Under the pieces are notes generated by a model that saw only the letters and a program-made list of their open reading frames with translations, did no database searches and had not been told where the DNA came from. A DNA stretch of 64,000 nucleotides from Streptomyces qaidamensis (GTDB lineage: Bacteria; Actinomycetota; Actinomycetes; Streptomycetales; Streptomycetaceae), in the NCBI RefSeq assembly GCF_001611795.1, contig NZ_CP015098.1:6014001-6078000 (forward strand), read 5' to 3'. Positions 1 to 9,341 of this stretch are shown piece by piece (the first letter of the stretch is position 1; each line of letters opens with the position of its first letter). A program made the position numbers and the translations under genes.

Positions 1-227
1 TCGAAGCACTCATCGGACTGACCGCCACGTTCGGGATCCTGGCCCTCCTGATCCTCCCGTCCGTGATCGGCCTGGTGCGCGAGCGGCGCATCGACCGTCA
101 GATCAGGGAGGCTCAGGAGGCCCGGGAAGGTGTACCGGCTCAGAAGTCCTCGTCCAGGTCGACGGTGCCCTCCACCGCCACCTGGTACGCGGAGGGCCGC
201 CGCTCGAAGAAGTTGGTCAGCTCCTGA
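1..227 (+). CDS. Small single-pass membrane protein, 5' end outside window
   Basis: An open frame enters from the left edge in phase 3 and ends with TGA at 225-227. The visible part begins with a hydrophobic stretch of about 22 residues (ALIGLTATFGILALLILPSV), then a basic, charged tail (RERRIDRQIREAQEAREG), so a short N-in or C-in membrane anchor with a cytoplasmic tail is likely. The last 88 bases overlap the 3' end of nrdB on the opposite strand, so the tail after about residue 45 may be translated only because nrdB constrains that DNA. I do not recognise a family. The start codon is not in the window. Confidence 0.5.
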   Translation, partial: EALIGLTATFGILALLILPSVIGLVRERRIDRQIREAQEAREGVPAQKSSSRSTVPSTATWYAEGRRSKKLVSS

Positions 228-1147
228 ACCCCCTGGAGCTCCATGAAGGAGAACGGGTTCTCGGAGCCGTAGACCGGAGCGAAGCCGAGGCGGGTGAGCC
301 GCTGGTCGGCGACGCACTCCAGGTACTGCCGCATCGACTCGGTGTTCATGCCCGGCAGGCCGTCCCCGCACAGGTCCCGCGCGAACTGCAGCTCGGCCTC
401 GACGGCCTCCCGGAGCATGTCCGTCACCTCCTGCTGGAGCCGGTCGTCGAAGAGGTCCGGCTCCTCCTTGCGGACGGTGTCGACCACGTCGAAGGCGAAC
501 GACATGTGCATCGTCTCGTCGCGGAACACCCAGTTGGTGCCGGTGGCCAGGCCGTGCAGCAGGCCCCGGCTGCGGAGCCAGTACACGTACGCGAAGGCGC
601 CGTAGAAGAACAGGCCCTCGATGCACGCGGCGAAGCAGATCAGGTTGAGCAGGAAGCGGCGGCGGTCGGCCTGGGTCTCCAGCCGGTCGAGCTTCTCCAC
701 CGAGTCCATCCACTTGAAGCAGAACGAGGCCTTCTCACGGATGGACGGGATGTTCTCCACGGCCGCGAAGGCCGCCGAGCGGTCCTCCGGGTCGGGCAGA
801 TAGGTGTCGAGCAGCGTCAGGTAGAACTGGACGTGCACGGCCTCCTCGAAGAGCTGGCGGCTCAGGTAGAGCCGCGCCTCGGGGGAGTTGATGTGCTTGT
901 ACAGCGTCAGCACCAGGTTGTTCGCGACGATCGAGTCGCCCGTCGCGAAGAACGCGACCAGCCGGCCGATGAGGTGCTGTTCCGCCGGTGACAGCTTGGC
1001 CAGGTCGGCGACGTCCGAGTGGAGGTCGACCTCCTCCACGGTCCAGGTGTTCTTGATGGCGTCCCGGTAGCGCTCGTAGAAGTCCGGGTAGCGCATGGGG
1101 CGCAGGGTGAGCTCGAAGCCGGGGTCGAGAAGGTTCTGGGTGCTCAT
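140..1147 (-). CDS. nrdB: Ribonucleotide reductase class Ia, small (radical) subunit
   Basis: 335 residues. NrdB holds the diiron centre and tyrosyl radical used by NrdA to reduce ribonucleoside diphosphates. Visible ligands include D71 (ATGDSI), the E102-A-V-H105 motif, an E in the CIEGLFF segment and the DETMH motif near residue 235. The radical tyrosine is present at Y109, four residues after H105, the same spacing as H118/Y122 in the E. coli enzyme. The chosen ATG shares its first base with the TAA stop of nrdA (TAATG), indicating translational coupling. Longer upstream frames only read through nrdA. No further minus-strand gene follows within the 139 bases to the window edge, although S. 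coelicolor carries the AraC-like nrdS there in an nrdABS operon. Confidence 0.95.
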   Translation of the reverse strand: MSTQNLLDPGFELTLRPMRYPDFYERYRDAIKNTWTVEEVDLHSDVADLAKLSPAEQHLIGRLVAFFATGDSIVANNLVLTLYKHINSPEARLYLSRQLFEEAVHVQFYLTLLDTYLPDPEDRSAAFAAVENIPSIREKASFCFKWMDSVEKLDRLETQADRRRFLLNLICFAACIEGLFFYGAFAYVYWLRSRGLLHGLATGTNWVFRDETMHMSFAFDVVDTVRKEEPDLFDDRLQQEVTDMLREAVEAELQFARDLCGDGLPGMNTESMRQYLECVADQRLTRLGFAPVYGSENPFSFMELQGVQELTNFFERRPSAYQVAVEGTVDLDEDF

Positions 1148-3504
1148 TACTGGCAGGCCTCGCAGGACTCGGGGTTTTCCAGGGAGCAGGCGACCGCTTC
1201 GGGGTCCGGGGTGGCCTGCACGGGGACGGTGGCCCGGGCGGCGCGGGCGATGCGGGTCGCCGGGCGCGAGCGCAGGTAGTACGTGGTCTTCAGCCCGGAC
1301 TTCCAGGCGTAGGCGTACATCGAGGAGAGCTTGCCGATGGTCGGCGTCTCCAGGAAGAGGTTCAGGGACTGGGACTGGTCCAGGAACGGGGTCCTGGCCG
1401 CCGCCATGTCGATCAGGCCGCGCTGCGGGATCTCCCACGCCGTGCGGTAGAGGGCGCGCACGTCCTCCGGGATCCAGGCGAAGTCCTGCACCGAGCCGCT
1501 GGCCTCGCGCAGGGCCTCCCGGGTGCGGGCGTCCCACACGCCGAGCCGCTTCAGCTCGTCGACCAGGTAGGAGTTGACCTGGAGGAACTCGCCCGACAGC
1601 GTCTCGCGCTTGAACAGGTTGGACACCTGCGGCTCGATGCACTCGTACACGCCCGCGATGGAGGCGATCGTGGCCGTGGGGGCGATGGCGAGGAGCAGCG
1701 AGTTGCGCATACCGGTCGTGGCGACGCGCTCACGCAGGGCCGCCCAGCGGTCCGGCCAGGTGAGCTCCACGTCGTAGTGGTCGGGGTGCAGCACGCCCCG
1801 GGCCGTACGGGTCTTCTCCCAGGCGGGAAGCGGTCCGTTGCGCTCGGCGAGGTCGGCGGAGGCCTCGTACGCGGCGAGCATGATCCGCTCGGCGATCCGC
1901 GTGGACAGGGCCTTGGCCTGGGGTGAGTCGAAGGGCAGGCGCAGCTTGAAGAAGACGTCCTGGAGGCCCATGGCGCCGAGGCCGACCGGGCGCCAGCGGG
2001 CATTGGAGCGGCCCGCCTGCTCGGTCGGGTAGAAGTTGATGTCCACGACCCGGTCGAGGAACGTGACGGCCGTGCGGACGGTCTCGTCCAGTCGCTCCCA
2101 GTCGAGGTCCCCGGTCGATGTGTCGACGAAGGAACCCAGGTTGACCGAGCCCAGGTTGCAGACCGCCGTCTCCCCGTCGCTGGTGACCTCCAGGATCTCC
2201 GTGCAGAGGTTGGAGGAGTGGACGACGTGGCCCGGCTCGGCCGTCTGGTTGGCGGTGCGGTTGGCGGCGTCCTTGAAGGTCATCCAGCCGTTGCCGGTCT
2301 GCGCGAGGGTGCGCATCATGCGGCCGTACAGCTCACGGGCGGGCAGCGTCTTCTTCGCGAGGCCCTTCGCCTCGGCCGCCCGGTACGCGGCGTCGAACTC
2401 CTCGCCCCACAGGTCGACCAGCTCGGGCACGTCCGCGGGGGAGAACAGCGACCACTGCGCGTCCGCGTTCACGCGGCGCATGAACTCGTCCGGCACCCAG
2501 TGCGCGAGGTTCAGGTTGTGCGTGCGGCGGGCGTCCTCGCCGGTGTTGTCGCGCAGTTCCAGGAACTCCTCGATGTCGGAGTGCCAGGTCTCCAGGTAGA
2601 CCGCGGCGGCGCCCTTGCGGCGGCCGCCCTGGTTCACCGCGGCGACCGAGGCGTCGAGGGTCTTCAGGAACGGGACGATGCCGTTGGAGTGGCCGTTGGT
2701 GCCACGGATCAGGGAACCGCGGGCGCGGATGCGGGAGTACGCGAGTCCGATGCCGCCGGCGTGCTTCGACAGCCGGGCCACCTGGTGATACCGGTCGTAG
2801 ATGGAGTCCAGCTCGTCCTTGGGGGAGTCGAGGAGGTAGCAGGACGACATCTGCGGGTGCCGGGTGCCCGAGTTGAAGAGGGTGGGGGAGGAGGGGAGGT
2901 AGTCGAGGCGGCTCATGAGCCGGTAGAGCGCGGCGACTTCGTCGACGGAGCGGCGGGTGTCGTCCTCGGCGAGACCGGCGGCGACCCGCAGCATGAAGTG
3001 CTGGGGCGTCTCGACGGCCTTGCGGGTGAGCGGGTGGCGCAGCAGATAGCGGCTGTGCAGGGTGCGCAGGCCGAAATAGCCGAAGCGGTCGTCGGCGCGG
3101 GTGTCGATGAGCGCGTCGAGCCGGGCCGCGTGCAGCCGGACGAACTCGGCGGTGCGGTCGGCGATGAGGCCCTCGCGGTGGCCTGCCGCCACGGACTCGG
3201 TGAAGGACGTGACGCCCTGCGAGGCGGCCTCTTCGCGGATGCCGATGGTCAGCAGCCGGGCGGCCAGCCGGGAGTAGGCGGGGTCCTCGGAGATCAGACC
3301 GGCCGCGGCCTCCGTCGCCAGCTCCCGCAACTCCGCTTCGTCCGCGGCGGCGGACCGGCCGCGCAGCGCGGCGGCGGCGACCCGGCCGGGCTCGGCGTCG
3401 GGAAGGTCGGCGGTCAGCTCGGTCAGGGTCCGCAACAGCGCGGCGCCGGGGGCGTCGTGCGCTTCTTCGGTGGCTGAGACCTCTTCGGCTGGCGCGATGG
3501 TCAC
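1147..3504 (-). CDS. nrdA: Ribonucleotide reductase class Ia, large (catalytic) subunit
   Basis: 785 residues from a GTG start; a much longer open frame upstream runs through the riboswitch leader and is not credible. The active-site pattern N432-x-C434-x-E436 (NLCTE) is present, with redox cysteines C222 (MSSCYLL) and C449 (AVCNLGS) and the C-terminal CEAC shuttle (C781, C784). The N-terminal 90 residues resemble only the second half of an ATP-cone; the usual VxKRDG start is not seen, so overall activity control may be altered. It is first in an operon with nrdB. The leader carries a cobalamin riboswitch and the promoter two NrdR-like boxes, so expression should fall when B12 (and the class II enzyme) is available. 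Confidence 0.96.
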   Translation of the reverse strand: MTIAPAEEVSATEEAHDAPGAALLRTLTELTADLPDAEPGRVAAAALRGRSAAADEAELRELATEAAAGLISEDPAYSRLAARLLTIGIREEAASQGVTSFTESVAAGHREGLIADRTAEFVRLHAARLDALIDTRADDRFGYFGLRTLHSRYLLRHPLTRKAVETPQHFMLRVAAGLAEDDTRRSVDEVAALYRLMSRLDYLPSSPTLFNSGTRHPQMSSCYLLDSPKDELDSIYDRYHQVARLSKHAGGIGLAYSRIRARGSLIRGTNGHSNGIVPFLKTLDASVAAVNQGGRRKGAAAVYLETWHSDIEEFLELRDNTGEDARRTHNLNLAHWVPDEFMRRVNADAQWSLFSPADVPELVDLWGEEFDAAYRAAEAKGLAKKTLPARELYGRMMRTLAQTGNGWMTFKDAANRTANQTAEPGHVVHSSNLCTEILEVTSDGETAVCNLGSVNLGSFVDTSTGDLDWERLDETVRTAVTFLDRVVDINFYPTEQAGRSNARWRPVGLGAMGLQDVFFKLRLPFDSPQAKALSTRIAERIMLAAYEASADLAERNGPLPAWEKTRTARGVLHPDHYDVELTWPDRWAALRERVATTGMRNSLLLAIAPTATIASIAGVYECIEPQVSNLFKRETLSGEFLQVNSYLVDELKRLGVWDARTREALREASGSVQDFAWIPEDVRALYRTAWEIPQRGLIDMAAARTPFLDQSQSLNLFLETPTIGKLSSMYAYAWKSGLKTTYYLRSRPATRIARAARATVPVQATPDPEAVACSLENPESCEACQ

Positions 3505-3637
3505 GTGGGGCTCTCCCTCGCTCGGCACGGGGCCTCGTCGAGGGCAGGCGGCAGCACGCGAGCGCACGCGGCGTCGCGTCCACCGGCCCATTCCACGAGG
3601 CCCGGACGTCGGGGCACCACGGCCGGGTGGCCGGGTG

Positions 3638-3742
3638 CGCTGCCGACAGGTCCTCGGACTGACGCTTGTGCACGGAACATGCACAAGTACACCGTTGCGG
3701 GACAGTTCCGGATTCGCACCGGATTCCCCTGCGGCGGCAGCG
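3638..3742 (-). ncRNA. Cobalamin (B12) riboswitch in nrdA leader
   Basis: On the minus strand the core reads GGGGAATCCGGTGCGAATCC followed by GGAACTGTCCCGCAACGGT, which is the conserved cobalamin aptamer core. A B12-box-like CCGAGGACCTGTCGGC lies about 60 nt later. Closing stem: CGCTGCCG (3742-3735) pairs perfectly with CGGCAGCG (3645-3638). A further hairpin, CTTGTGCATGTTCCGTGCACAAG, sits between core and box. It lies about 130 nt upstream of the nrdA GTG. In S. coelicolor the equivalent element is known to repress nrdABS when coenzyme B12 is present. The expression-platform helix was not worked out. Confidence 0.93.
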
Positions 3743-3748
3743 AGCATG

Positions 3749-3795
3749 AGCATACATCTTGTGTTGGGTTCCGACGGCACCCCCAGATGTTGTGT
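3749..3795. promoter_or_regulatory. Tandem NrdR-like boxes and nrdA promoter
   Basis: Two related 16-bp elements, agcatacatcttgtgt (3749-3764) and cccccagatgttgtgt (3780-3795), are spaced exactly 31 bp apart, three helical turns, as known for Streptomyces NrdR box pairs. On the minus strand a TATGCT -10 hexamer (3754-3749) overlaps the proximal box and would place the transcript start near 3742, precisely at the first base of the riboswitch closing stem. The -35 region is weak. Binding by NrdR is inferred from spacing and similarity, not shown. Confidence 0.7.
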
Positions 3796-3804
3796 CGGAT
3801 ACGA

Positions 3805-3843
3805 CAGTGGGCCGCCGTGAGGAGTGCTCACGGCGGCCCACTG
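3805..3843 (-). terminator. Terminator of symporter operon
   Basis: Perfect 17-bp inverted repeat (arms 3805-3821 and 3827-3843, 5-nt loop) located 45 bp after the symporter stop codon and immediately upstream of the nrdA promoter boxes. It lacks a U-run, as is usual in Streptomyces. It should insulate nrdAB from readthrough. Confidence 0.85.
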
Positions 3844-3887
3844 AGGGTTGTTCGTGGTTGATCGCGCAGTTCCCCGCGCCCCTGAGG

Positions 3888-5516
3888 CTAGTGCGCGGAA
3901 CCGGCCGTCGCGGGCGGGAGTTCGACCTTGACCCCCGGGTCGCCCGCGTCCGCCGTGTAGTCCTCCGGCTTGGTCTCGTCGATGCCGTCGGGGGCCTTCA
4001 GGGCCCTCAGGACGAAGGTGAGGACCACCGTCACCACCACGTTCAGGACGAACGCCGTGAGGCCGATGTAGCCGATCTCCCCGATGCCCGGGATCTCCTT
4101 CGCGGAGCCGCCGAAGTGCTTCTGGGTCGGGGAGGCCACGCCGTACGCGGCGACCGTGCCGTAGACCATGCCGACCGCCCAGCCCGCCAGCAGGGCCCAG
4201 CGGTGGAACCAGCGCGTGAACAGGCCGCCGACCAGGGCCGGGAAGGTCTGCAGGATCCAGATGCCGCCCAGCAGCTGGAAGTTGATGGCGACCGTCTTGT
4301 CCATCGTGAGGACGAAGGCCAGGGCGCCGACCTTCACCAGCAGCGACACCAGCTTGGAGACCTTGGTCTCCTGCGCGGGAGTCGCGTCCGGCTTGATGAA
4401 GTCCTTGTAGATGTTGCGGGTGAAGAGGTTCGCGGCCGCGATGGACATGATGGCCGCCGGCACGAGCGCGCCGATGCCGATCGCCGCGAACGCAACGCCC
4501 GCGAACCAGTCCGGGAACATCGTCTCGAACAGCTGTGGGATCGCCAGCTGCCCGTTCTGCACCTTGATGCCGGCCGCGATCGCCATGAACCCGAGCAGCG
4601 CGAGCAGCCCCAGCATCAGCGAGTACAGCGGCAGGATGGTGGTGTTGCGCCGGATCACCTCACGGCTCTTCGAGGACAGCGTCGCCGTGATCGAGTGCGG
4701 GTACATGAAGAGGGCCAGGGCGGAGCCCAACGCCAGTGTGGCGTACGTCCACTGGCCCGGCTCGGCCGGTGTCAGCGCACCGCGCGGCGCGCCCGTCGCC
4801 GGGTTGGTCTGGCTGTACGCCTCACCGGCCTTGGCGAAGATGTCGTCGAAGCCGCCCAGCTTGATCGGGATGTAGATGATCGCCACCGCGATGACGATGT
4901 AGATCAGCGTGTCCTTCACGAACGCGATGAGCGCGGGGGCCCGCAGACCCGACGAGTACGTGTACGCCGCCAGCACGCCGAACGCGATCAGCAGCGGCAG
5001 GTCCTTGATGAACCAGTTGGTGTTCTCGCCGCCGCCGACGCCCATGACGTCCAGCACGGCCTGGATGCCGACCAGTTGGAGCGCGATGTACGGCATGGTC
5101 GCGAGGATGCCGGTGAGGGCCACGGCCAGCGACAGGCCCTTCGAACCGAAGCGGCCGCGCACGAAGTCGGAGGTCGTGACGTAGCCGTGCTTGTGGGACA
5201 CCGACCACAGGCGGGGGAGGAAGGTGAAGATCAGCGGGTACACCAGGATGGTGTACGGCACCGCGAAGAAGCCGGCCGCGCCCGCCGCGTAGATCGCCGC
5301 CGGCACGGCGACGAAGGTGTACGCCGTGTACAGGTCGCCGCCGAGCAGGAACCAGGTGACCCAGGTGCCGAACGAGCGGCCGCCCAGCCCCCATTCGTCG
5401 AGGCTGTGCTCGTTCTCGGCCTTGCGCCAGCGCGCGGCCAGGAAGCCCATGACCGTGACGGCCAGGAAGAAGAAGATGAAGACGCCGAGCGCGACGCCGT
5501 TCACGCCGTCCTTCAC
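3888..5516 (-). CDS. Sodium:solute symporter (SSS family), monocarboxylate-permease-like
   Basis: 542 residues with about 13 hydrophobic segments. SSS-family features include the N-terminal TWFLLGGDLYTAYTF segment and the late SIAAANLFTRNIYKDF motif. The C-terminus is a hydrophilic tail rich in acidic residues and proline. It starts at GTG, overlapping the DUF3311 stop codon by 4 bp (GTGA), so the two are coupled. The pairing of an SSS permease with a small DUF3311 subunit is typical of MctP-like carriers for pyruvate, lactate or other monocarboxylates, but the substrate cannot be read from sequence. A strong hairpin follows the gene. Confidence 0.88.
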   Translation of the reverse strand: MKDGVNGVALGVFIFFFLAVTVMGFLAARWRKAENEHSLDEWGLGGRSFGTWVTWFLLGGDLYTAYTFVAVPAAIYAAGAAGFFAVPYTILVYPLIFTFLPRLWSVSHKHGYVTTSDFVRGRFGSKGLSLAVALTGILATMPYIALQLVGIQAVLDVMGVGGGENTNWFIKDLPLLIAFGVLAAYTYSSGLRAPALIAFVKDTLIYIVIAVAIIYIPIKLGGFDDIFAKAGEAYSQTNPATGAPRGALTPAEPGQWTYATLALGSALALFMYPHSITATLSSKSREVIRRNTTILPLYSLMLGLLALLGFMAIAAGIKVQNGQLAIPQLFETMFPDWFAGVAFAAIGIGALVPAAIMSIAAANLFTRNIYKDFIKPDATPAQETKVSKLVSLLVKVGALAFVLTMDKTVAINFQLLGGIWILQTFPALVGGLFTRWFHRWALLAGWAVGMVYGTVAAYGVASPTQKHFGGSAKEIPGIGEIGYIGLTAFVLNVVVTVVLTFVLRALKAPDGIDETKPEDYTADAGDPGVKVELPPATAGSAH

Positions 5517-5779
5517 TGCGACGCACCGCCCTTCGTGGCCGAGCGGGCGCGCTGGTCACGCTGCCAGAGCTTGTAGGCGATCATGGTCAGGGCGGTGGAG
5601 ATGAGCACCCACGCCATCTGGTACCAGTAGAAGAACGGGATCCCGATGAAGGCCGGGTCGGTCTTGGCGTACGAGCCGACCCACAGCATGGCCACGAACG
5701 GCGCTATGAGGCAGACGGCGATGACGACGCGCATGGGCGTCACCACCGGCCCTCTGCTGACTTCCGGTGCTTGCGACAT
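5513..5779 (-). CDS. DUF3311 membrane protein, symporter partner
   Basis: 88 residues with two transmembrane segments (about residues 17-37 and 50-70) separated by a short GIPFFYWYQ loop, the DUF3311 pattern. The ATG is preceded by GGAG at good spacing. It is co-translated with the downstream symporter through a 4-bp overlap. The family is regularly found upstream of SSS transporters and is presumed to be an accessory subunit; its role in transport is not established. Confidence 0.85.
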   Translation of the reverse strand: MSQAPEVSRGPVVTPMRVVIAVCLIAPFVAMLWVGSYAKTDPAFIGIPFFYWYQMAWVLISTALTMIAYKLWQRDQRARSATKGGASQ

Positions 5780-5922
5780 CAGGCGGCTCCGTCCCCTTGG
5801 TGATCACCTGTAGTGCGCAGGCAATCTAGGTCAGGGGGCGGCGACAGCGGAACCCCTCGTCCGCAATGCGGTACCCAACCGAAACCAGGCCTCAGCAGCG
5901 CCGGAAGCTCCGCCGATGCCCC

Positions 5923-6763
<841 letters not shown>

Positions 6764-6880
6764 ATTCCCTGTGGTCTACCCGCAGTATGCCGTGCCCGCC
6801 GGGGTTTTCGCTGGCTTCTTACTTAAAGGTTCCTGCATATGTAGGTCGCATAACGGCTGGTCAGGGCTGTATCGGGAGCC

Positions 6881-6931
6881 TTGACAGGTTTCGTGGTCTG
6901 GTCCAAGCTCCCCGTACTGGTCTACACCATT
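6881..6931 (+). promoter_or_regulatory. dasA promoter with two dre sites
   Basis: A consensus -35 TTGACA (6881-6886) is followed after 17 bp by CAAGCT (6904-6909), a weak -10. A dre-like CGTGGTCTGGTCCAAG (6892-6907) fills the spacer, and a near-consensus dre ACTGGTCTACACCATT (6916-6931) covers the start region. Bound DasR would block polymerase directly. The dasA GTG follows at 7000, leaving a leader of about 80 nt. Confidence 0.82.
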
Positions 6932-6999
6932 GGTCCAGGCCCGGCCCCACGTTCACTGCGGGGAGCCAGGGGGGTTGTGGGATCCCTGAGGAGGGTGGC

Positions 7000-8280
7000 G
7001 TGAAGCGCAAGCTGATATCCGCGATCGGTATCGCGGGCATGATGGTCTCCATCGCGGCGTGCGGGGGCGAGGGCGACGGGGGTTCCGACAAGGGCGCGGA
7101 CGCCAAGGAGCTGACCGTCTGGCTCACCGTCGACGCCCAGAACAACTGGCCCGAGCTGGTGAAGGCGGCCGACGCCGCGGTGCAGAAGAAGCACCCCGGC
7201 CTCAAGATCAACCACGAGTACTACGGCTGGCCCGACAAGAACGCCAAGCTCGACGCCGTCCTCGCCACGGACAAGGTCCCCGACGTGGTCGAGATGGGCA
7301 ACACCGAGATGCTCGGCTACATGGTCAAGGGTGCTTTCGCCCCCCTCGACCAGGCGAAATTCGACAACTCGGATGCCTGGCTGGACGGCCTCAGGGCCTC
7401 GGTGACCTACGACGGCAAGACCTACGGTGTCCCGTACTACGCCGGCGGCCGCGTCGCCAACTGGCGCAAGGACGTGGCGGCGTCGGTCGGGGTGAAGTCC
7501 GCTCCGAAGACGTACAAGGAGCTGACCACCGCCCTGGACAAGATCCAGAAGAAGCAGGGCGACAAGTTCAGCGCCTGGTACCAGCCGACCCGCGACTGGT
7601 ACGCGGCCATGTCCTTCGTCTACGACGCCGGCGGCGCCATCGCCACCGAGTCGGGCGGCCAGTGGAAGGCATCCCTCTCCTCGCCCGAGTCCCTCAAGGG
7701 CCTGAAGGAGTTCAAGAACGTCGTCGACACGTACATGCACGGCGACAAGACCAAGGACGAGTCCGACCGCTACATCGTCTACGGCCAGGGCAAGTCCTCC
7801 ATGATCTTCGCCGCCGCCTGGGAGGGCGCCACCGCCGAGGATCCGAAGAACGACAAGACCGGCAAGCTCAAGGGCAACCTCGAGAACTTCGTGATGCCCG
7901 GCCCGTCCGGCAAGAACATGCCCGTCTTCCTGGGCGGCTCCGACCTCGCCGTGCCGGTGAAGTCCGATGCGCAGGCCCTGGCAGCTGAGTGGATCAACGC
8001 GTTCGCCGGCTCCTCGGGGCAGAAGGGCCTGATGGCCAAGGGCAACCTGCCCAACAACAAGACGGACCTCGCCACCCTCAAGAACGACCCGAAGACGGCC
8101 GTCCCCGCCACCGCGGCCGAGTCCAACTGGTTCGTCCCGATGGCCCCCGGCTGGGGCCAGGTCGAGAAGGCGCAGATCCTGCAGACCATGCTGCAGAGCA
8201 TCGGCACCGGCAAGAAGTCCGTCGAGGCCGCCGCCAAGGAGGCGGACGCCGCGATCGACAAGGTCATCAACACCAAGTGA
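7000..8280 (+). CDS. dasA: Chitobiose-binding lipoprotein of the Das ABC transporter
   Basis: 426 residues. A GAGGAGG ribosome site precedes the GTG. The N-terminus KRKLISAIGIAGMMVSIAAC is a lipoprotein signal peptide whose lipobox IAAC places the acylated cysteine at residue 20. The rest is a family 1 extracellular solute-binding protein (WYQPTRDWYAAMSF, KGNLPNNKTDL). DasA captures N,N'-diacetylchitobiose outside the cell and delivers it to DasBC. It is first in dasABC-glycosidase, divergent from dasR, and controlled by dre sites in its promoter. No ATPase gene is present in the cluster; in Streptomyces the shared MsiK protein, encoded elsewhere, energises such importers. Confidence 0.96.
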   Translation: MKRKLISAIGIAGMMVSIAACGGEGDGGSDKGADAKELTVWLTVDAQNNWPELVKAADAAVQKKHPGLKINHEYYGWPDKNAKLDAVLATDKVPDVVEMGNTEMLGYMVKGAFAPLDQAKFDNSDAWLDGLRASVTYDGKTYGVPYYAGGRVANWRKDVAASVGVKSAPKTYKELTTALDKIQKKQGDKFSAWYQPTRDWYAAMSFVYDAGGAIATESGGQWKASLSSPESLKGLKEFKNVVDTYMHGDKTKDESDRYIVYGQGKSSMIFAAAWEGATAEDPKNDKTGKLKGNLENFVMPGPSGKNMPVFLGGSDLAVPVKSDAQALAAEWINAFAGSSGQKGLMAKGNLPNNKTDLATLKNDPKTAVPATAAESNWFVPMAPGWGQVEKAQILQTMLQSIGTGKKSVEAAAKEADAAIDKVINTK

Positions 8281-8351
8281 CCTTCGGGCGGGGCCCCACC
8301 GGGTGGGGCCCCGCCGTCGCCAAGACCTGAGGGACCGCCAAGGAGCGCGCG

Positions 8352-9341
8352 ATGAGTGCCGCAGACACCCACATCCCCGCCAAAGTGCCGCCACCGCGGC
8401 AGGCACCCCCGCCACCCCCCGAGAACCGGCGGCCCCGCGGGCAGCGCACGCCGGGCGGGCCGGCGGTCCCCTGGCTGCTGCTCGCGCCCTGCCTGCTGAT
8501 CCTCGCCCTGGTCATGGGCTATCCGCTGGCCCGCCTGGTCACCCTGTCCTTCCAGAAGTTCGGCCAGTCCCAGCTGTGGGGATTCCAGCCGGCCGAGTCG
8601 GTCGGCTTCGACAACTTCGCCAAGGTGCTGGGCGACGGCGAGTTCTGGGCCGTCGTCCTGCGCACGATCGTCTTCGCGGCCGGCGCCGTCATCTTCACGA
8701 TGGTGATCGGCATGGCCCTCGCCCTGCTCCTCCAGCGGGTCTCCGGCTGGCTGAAGATGCTCATCAACATCGTCCTGGTGGCCAGCTGGGGCATGCCGGT
8801 GATCGTGGCCACGACGGTCTTCAAGTGGCTCTTCGACTCCGACTACGGCGTCTTCAACGCCCTGCTGAGCAAGCTGCCCGGCGTCGACATGGTCGGCCAC
8901 AACTGGTTCGCCAGCGGACCCGAGGGCCTGGCCGTGATCATGCTGCTGGTGATCTGGGGAGCGGTGCCGTTCGTGGTCATCACGCTCAGCGCGGGTCTCA
9001 CCCAGGTCCCGAAGGAGCTGGAGGAAGCCGCCCGCCTGGACGGCGCCGGCTCCTGGGGCGTCTTCCGCTATGTCACCCTGCCCGTCCTCAAGCCGATCAT
9101 CGTGATGCTCACGACCCTGTCGGTCATCTGGGACATGGGCGTCTTCCCTCAGGTGTTCGTCATGCGGAACGGTCACCCCGAGCCGGAGTTCCAGGTCCTC
9201 AACACCTACTCCTACGACCGGGCCTTCGTCGTCAACGACTACGCCCAGGGCTCGGCCATCGCGTTGATCACCGTCCTGCTGCTGCTCGGCGTGGTCGCCG
9301 TCTACATGCGGCAGATGCTGAAGATCGGAGAGGTCGAATGA
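8352..9341 (+). CDS. dasB: Das ABC transporter permease (MalF type)
   Basis: 329 residues. A proline-rich cytoplasmic N-terminus of about 38 residues precedes six predicted membrane spans. The cytoplasmic EAA loop, EEAARLDGAGSWGVFRYVTL, which docks the ATPase, lies near residue 225. It forms the channel with DasC for chitobiose import. An AGGAG ribosome site lies 7 bp upstream of the ATG. The gene overlaps dasC by 4 bp (ATGA), so the two subunits are coupled. The 71-bp gap after dasA includes a GGGGCCCCACC...GGTGGGGCCCC hairpin (8290-8314) that could set a dasA:dasBC ratio. Confidence 0.93.
   Translation: MSAADTHIPAKVPPPRQAPPPPPENRRPRGQRTPGGPAVPWLLLAPCLLILALVMGYPLARLVTLSFQKFGQSQLWGFQPAESVGFDNFAKVLGDGEFWAVVLRTIVFAAGAVIFTMVIGMALALLLQRVSGWLKMLINIVLVASWGMPVIVATTVFKWLFDSDYGVFNALLSKLPGVDMVGHNWFASGPEGLAVIMLLVIWGAVPFVVITLSAGLTQVPKELEEAARLDGAGSWGVFRYVTLPVLKPIIVMLTTLSVIWDMGVFPQVFVMRNGHPEPEFQVLNTYSYDRAFVVNDYAQGSAIALITVLLLLGVVAVYMRQMLKIGEVE

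Noticed and set aside
6771-6780. GTGGTCTACC as a separate dre site
   Set aside because: Only half of the palindrome is present; recorded as a half-site next to the true dre at 6748.
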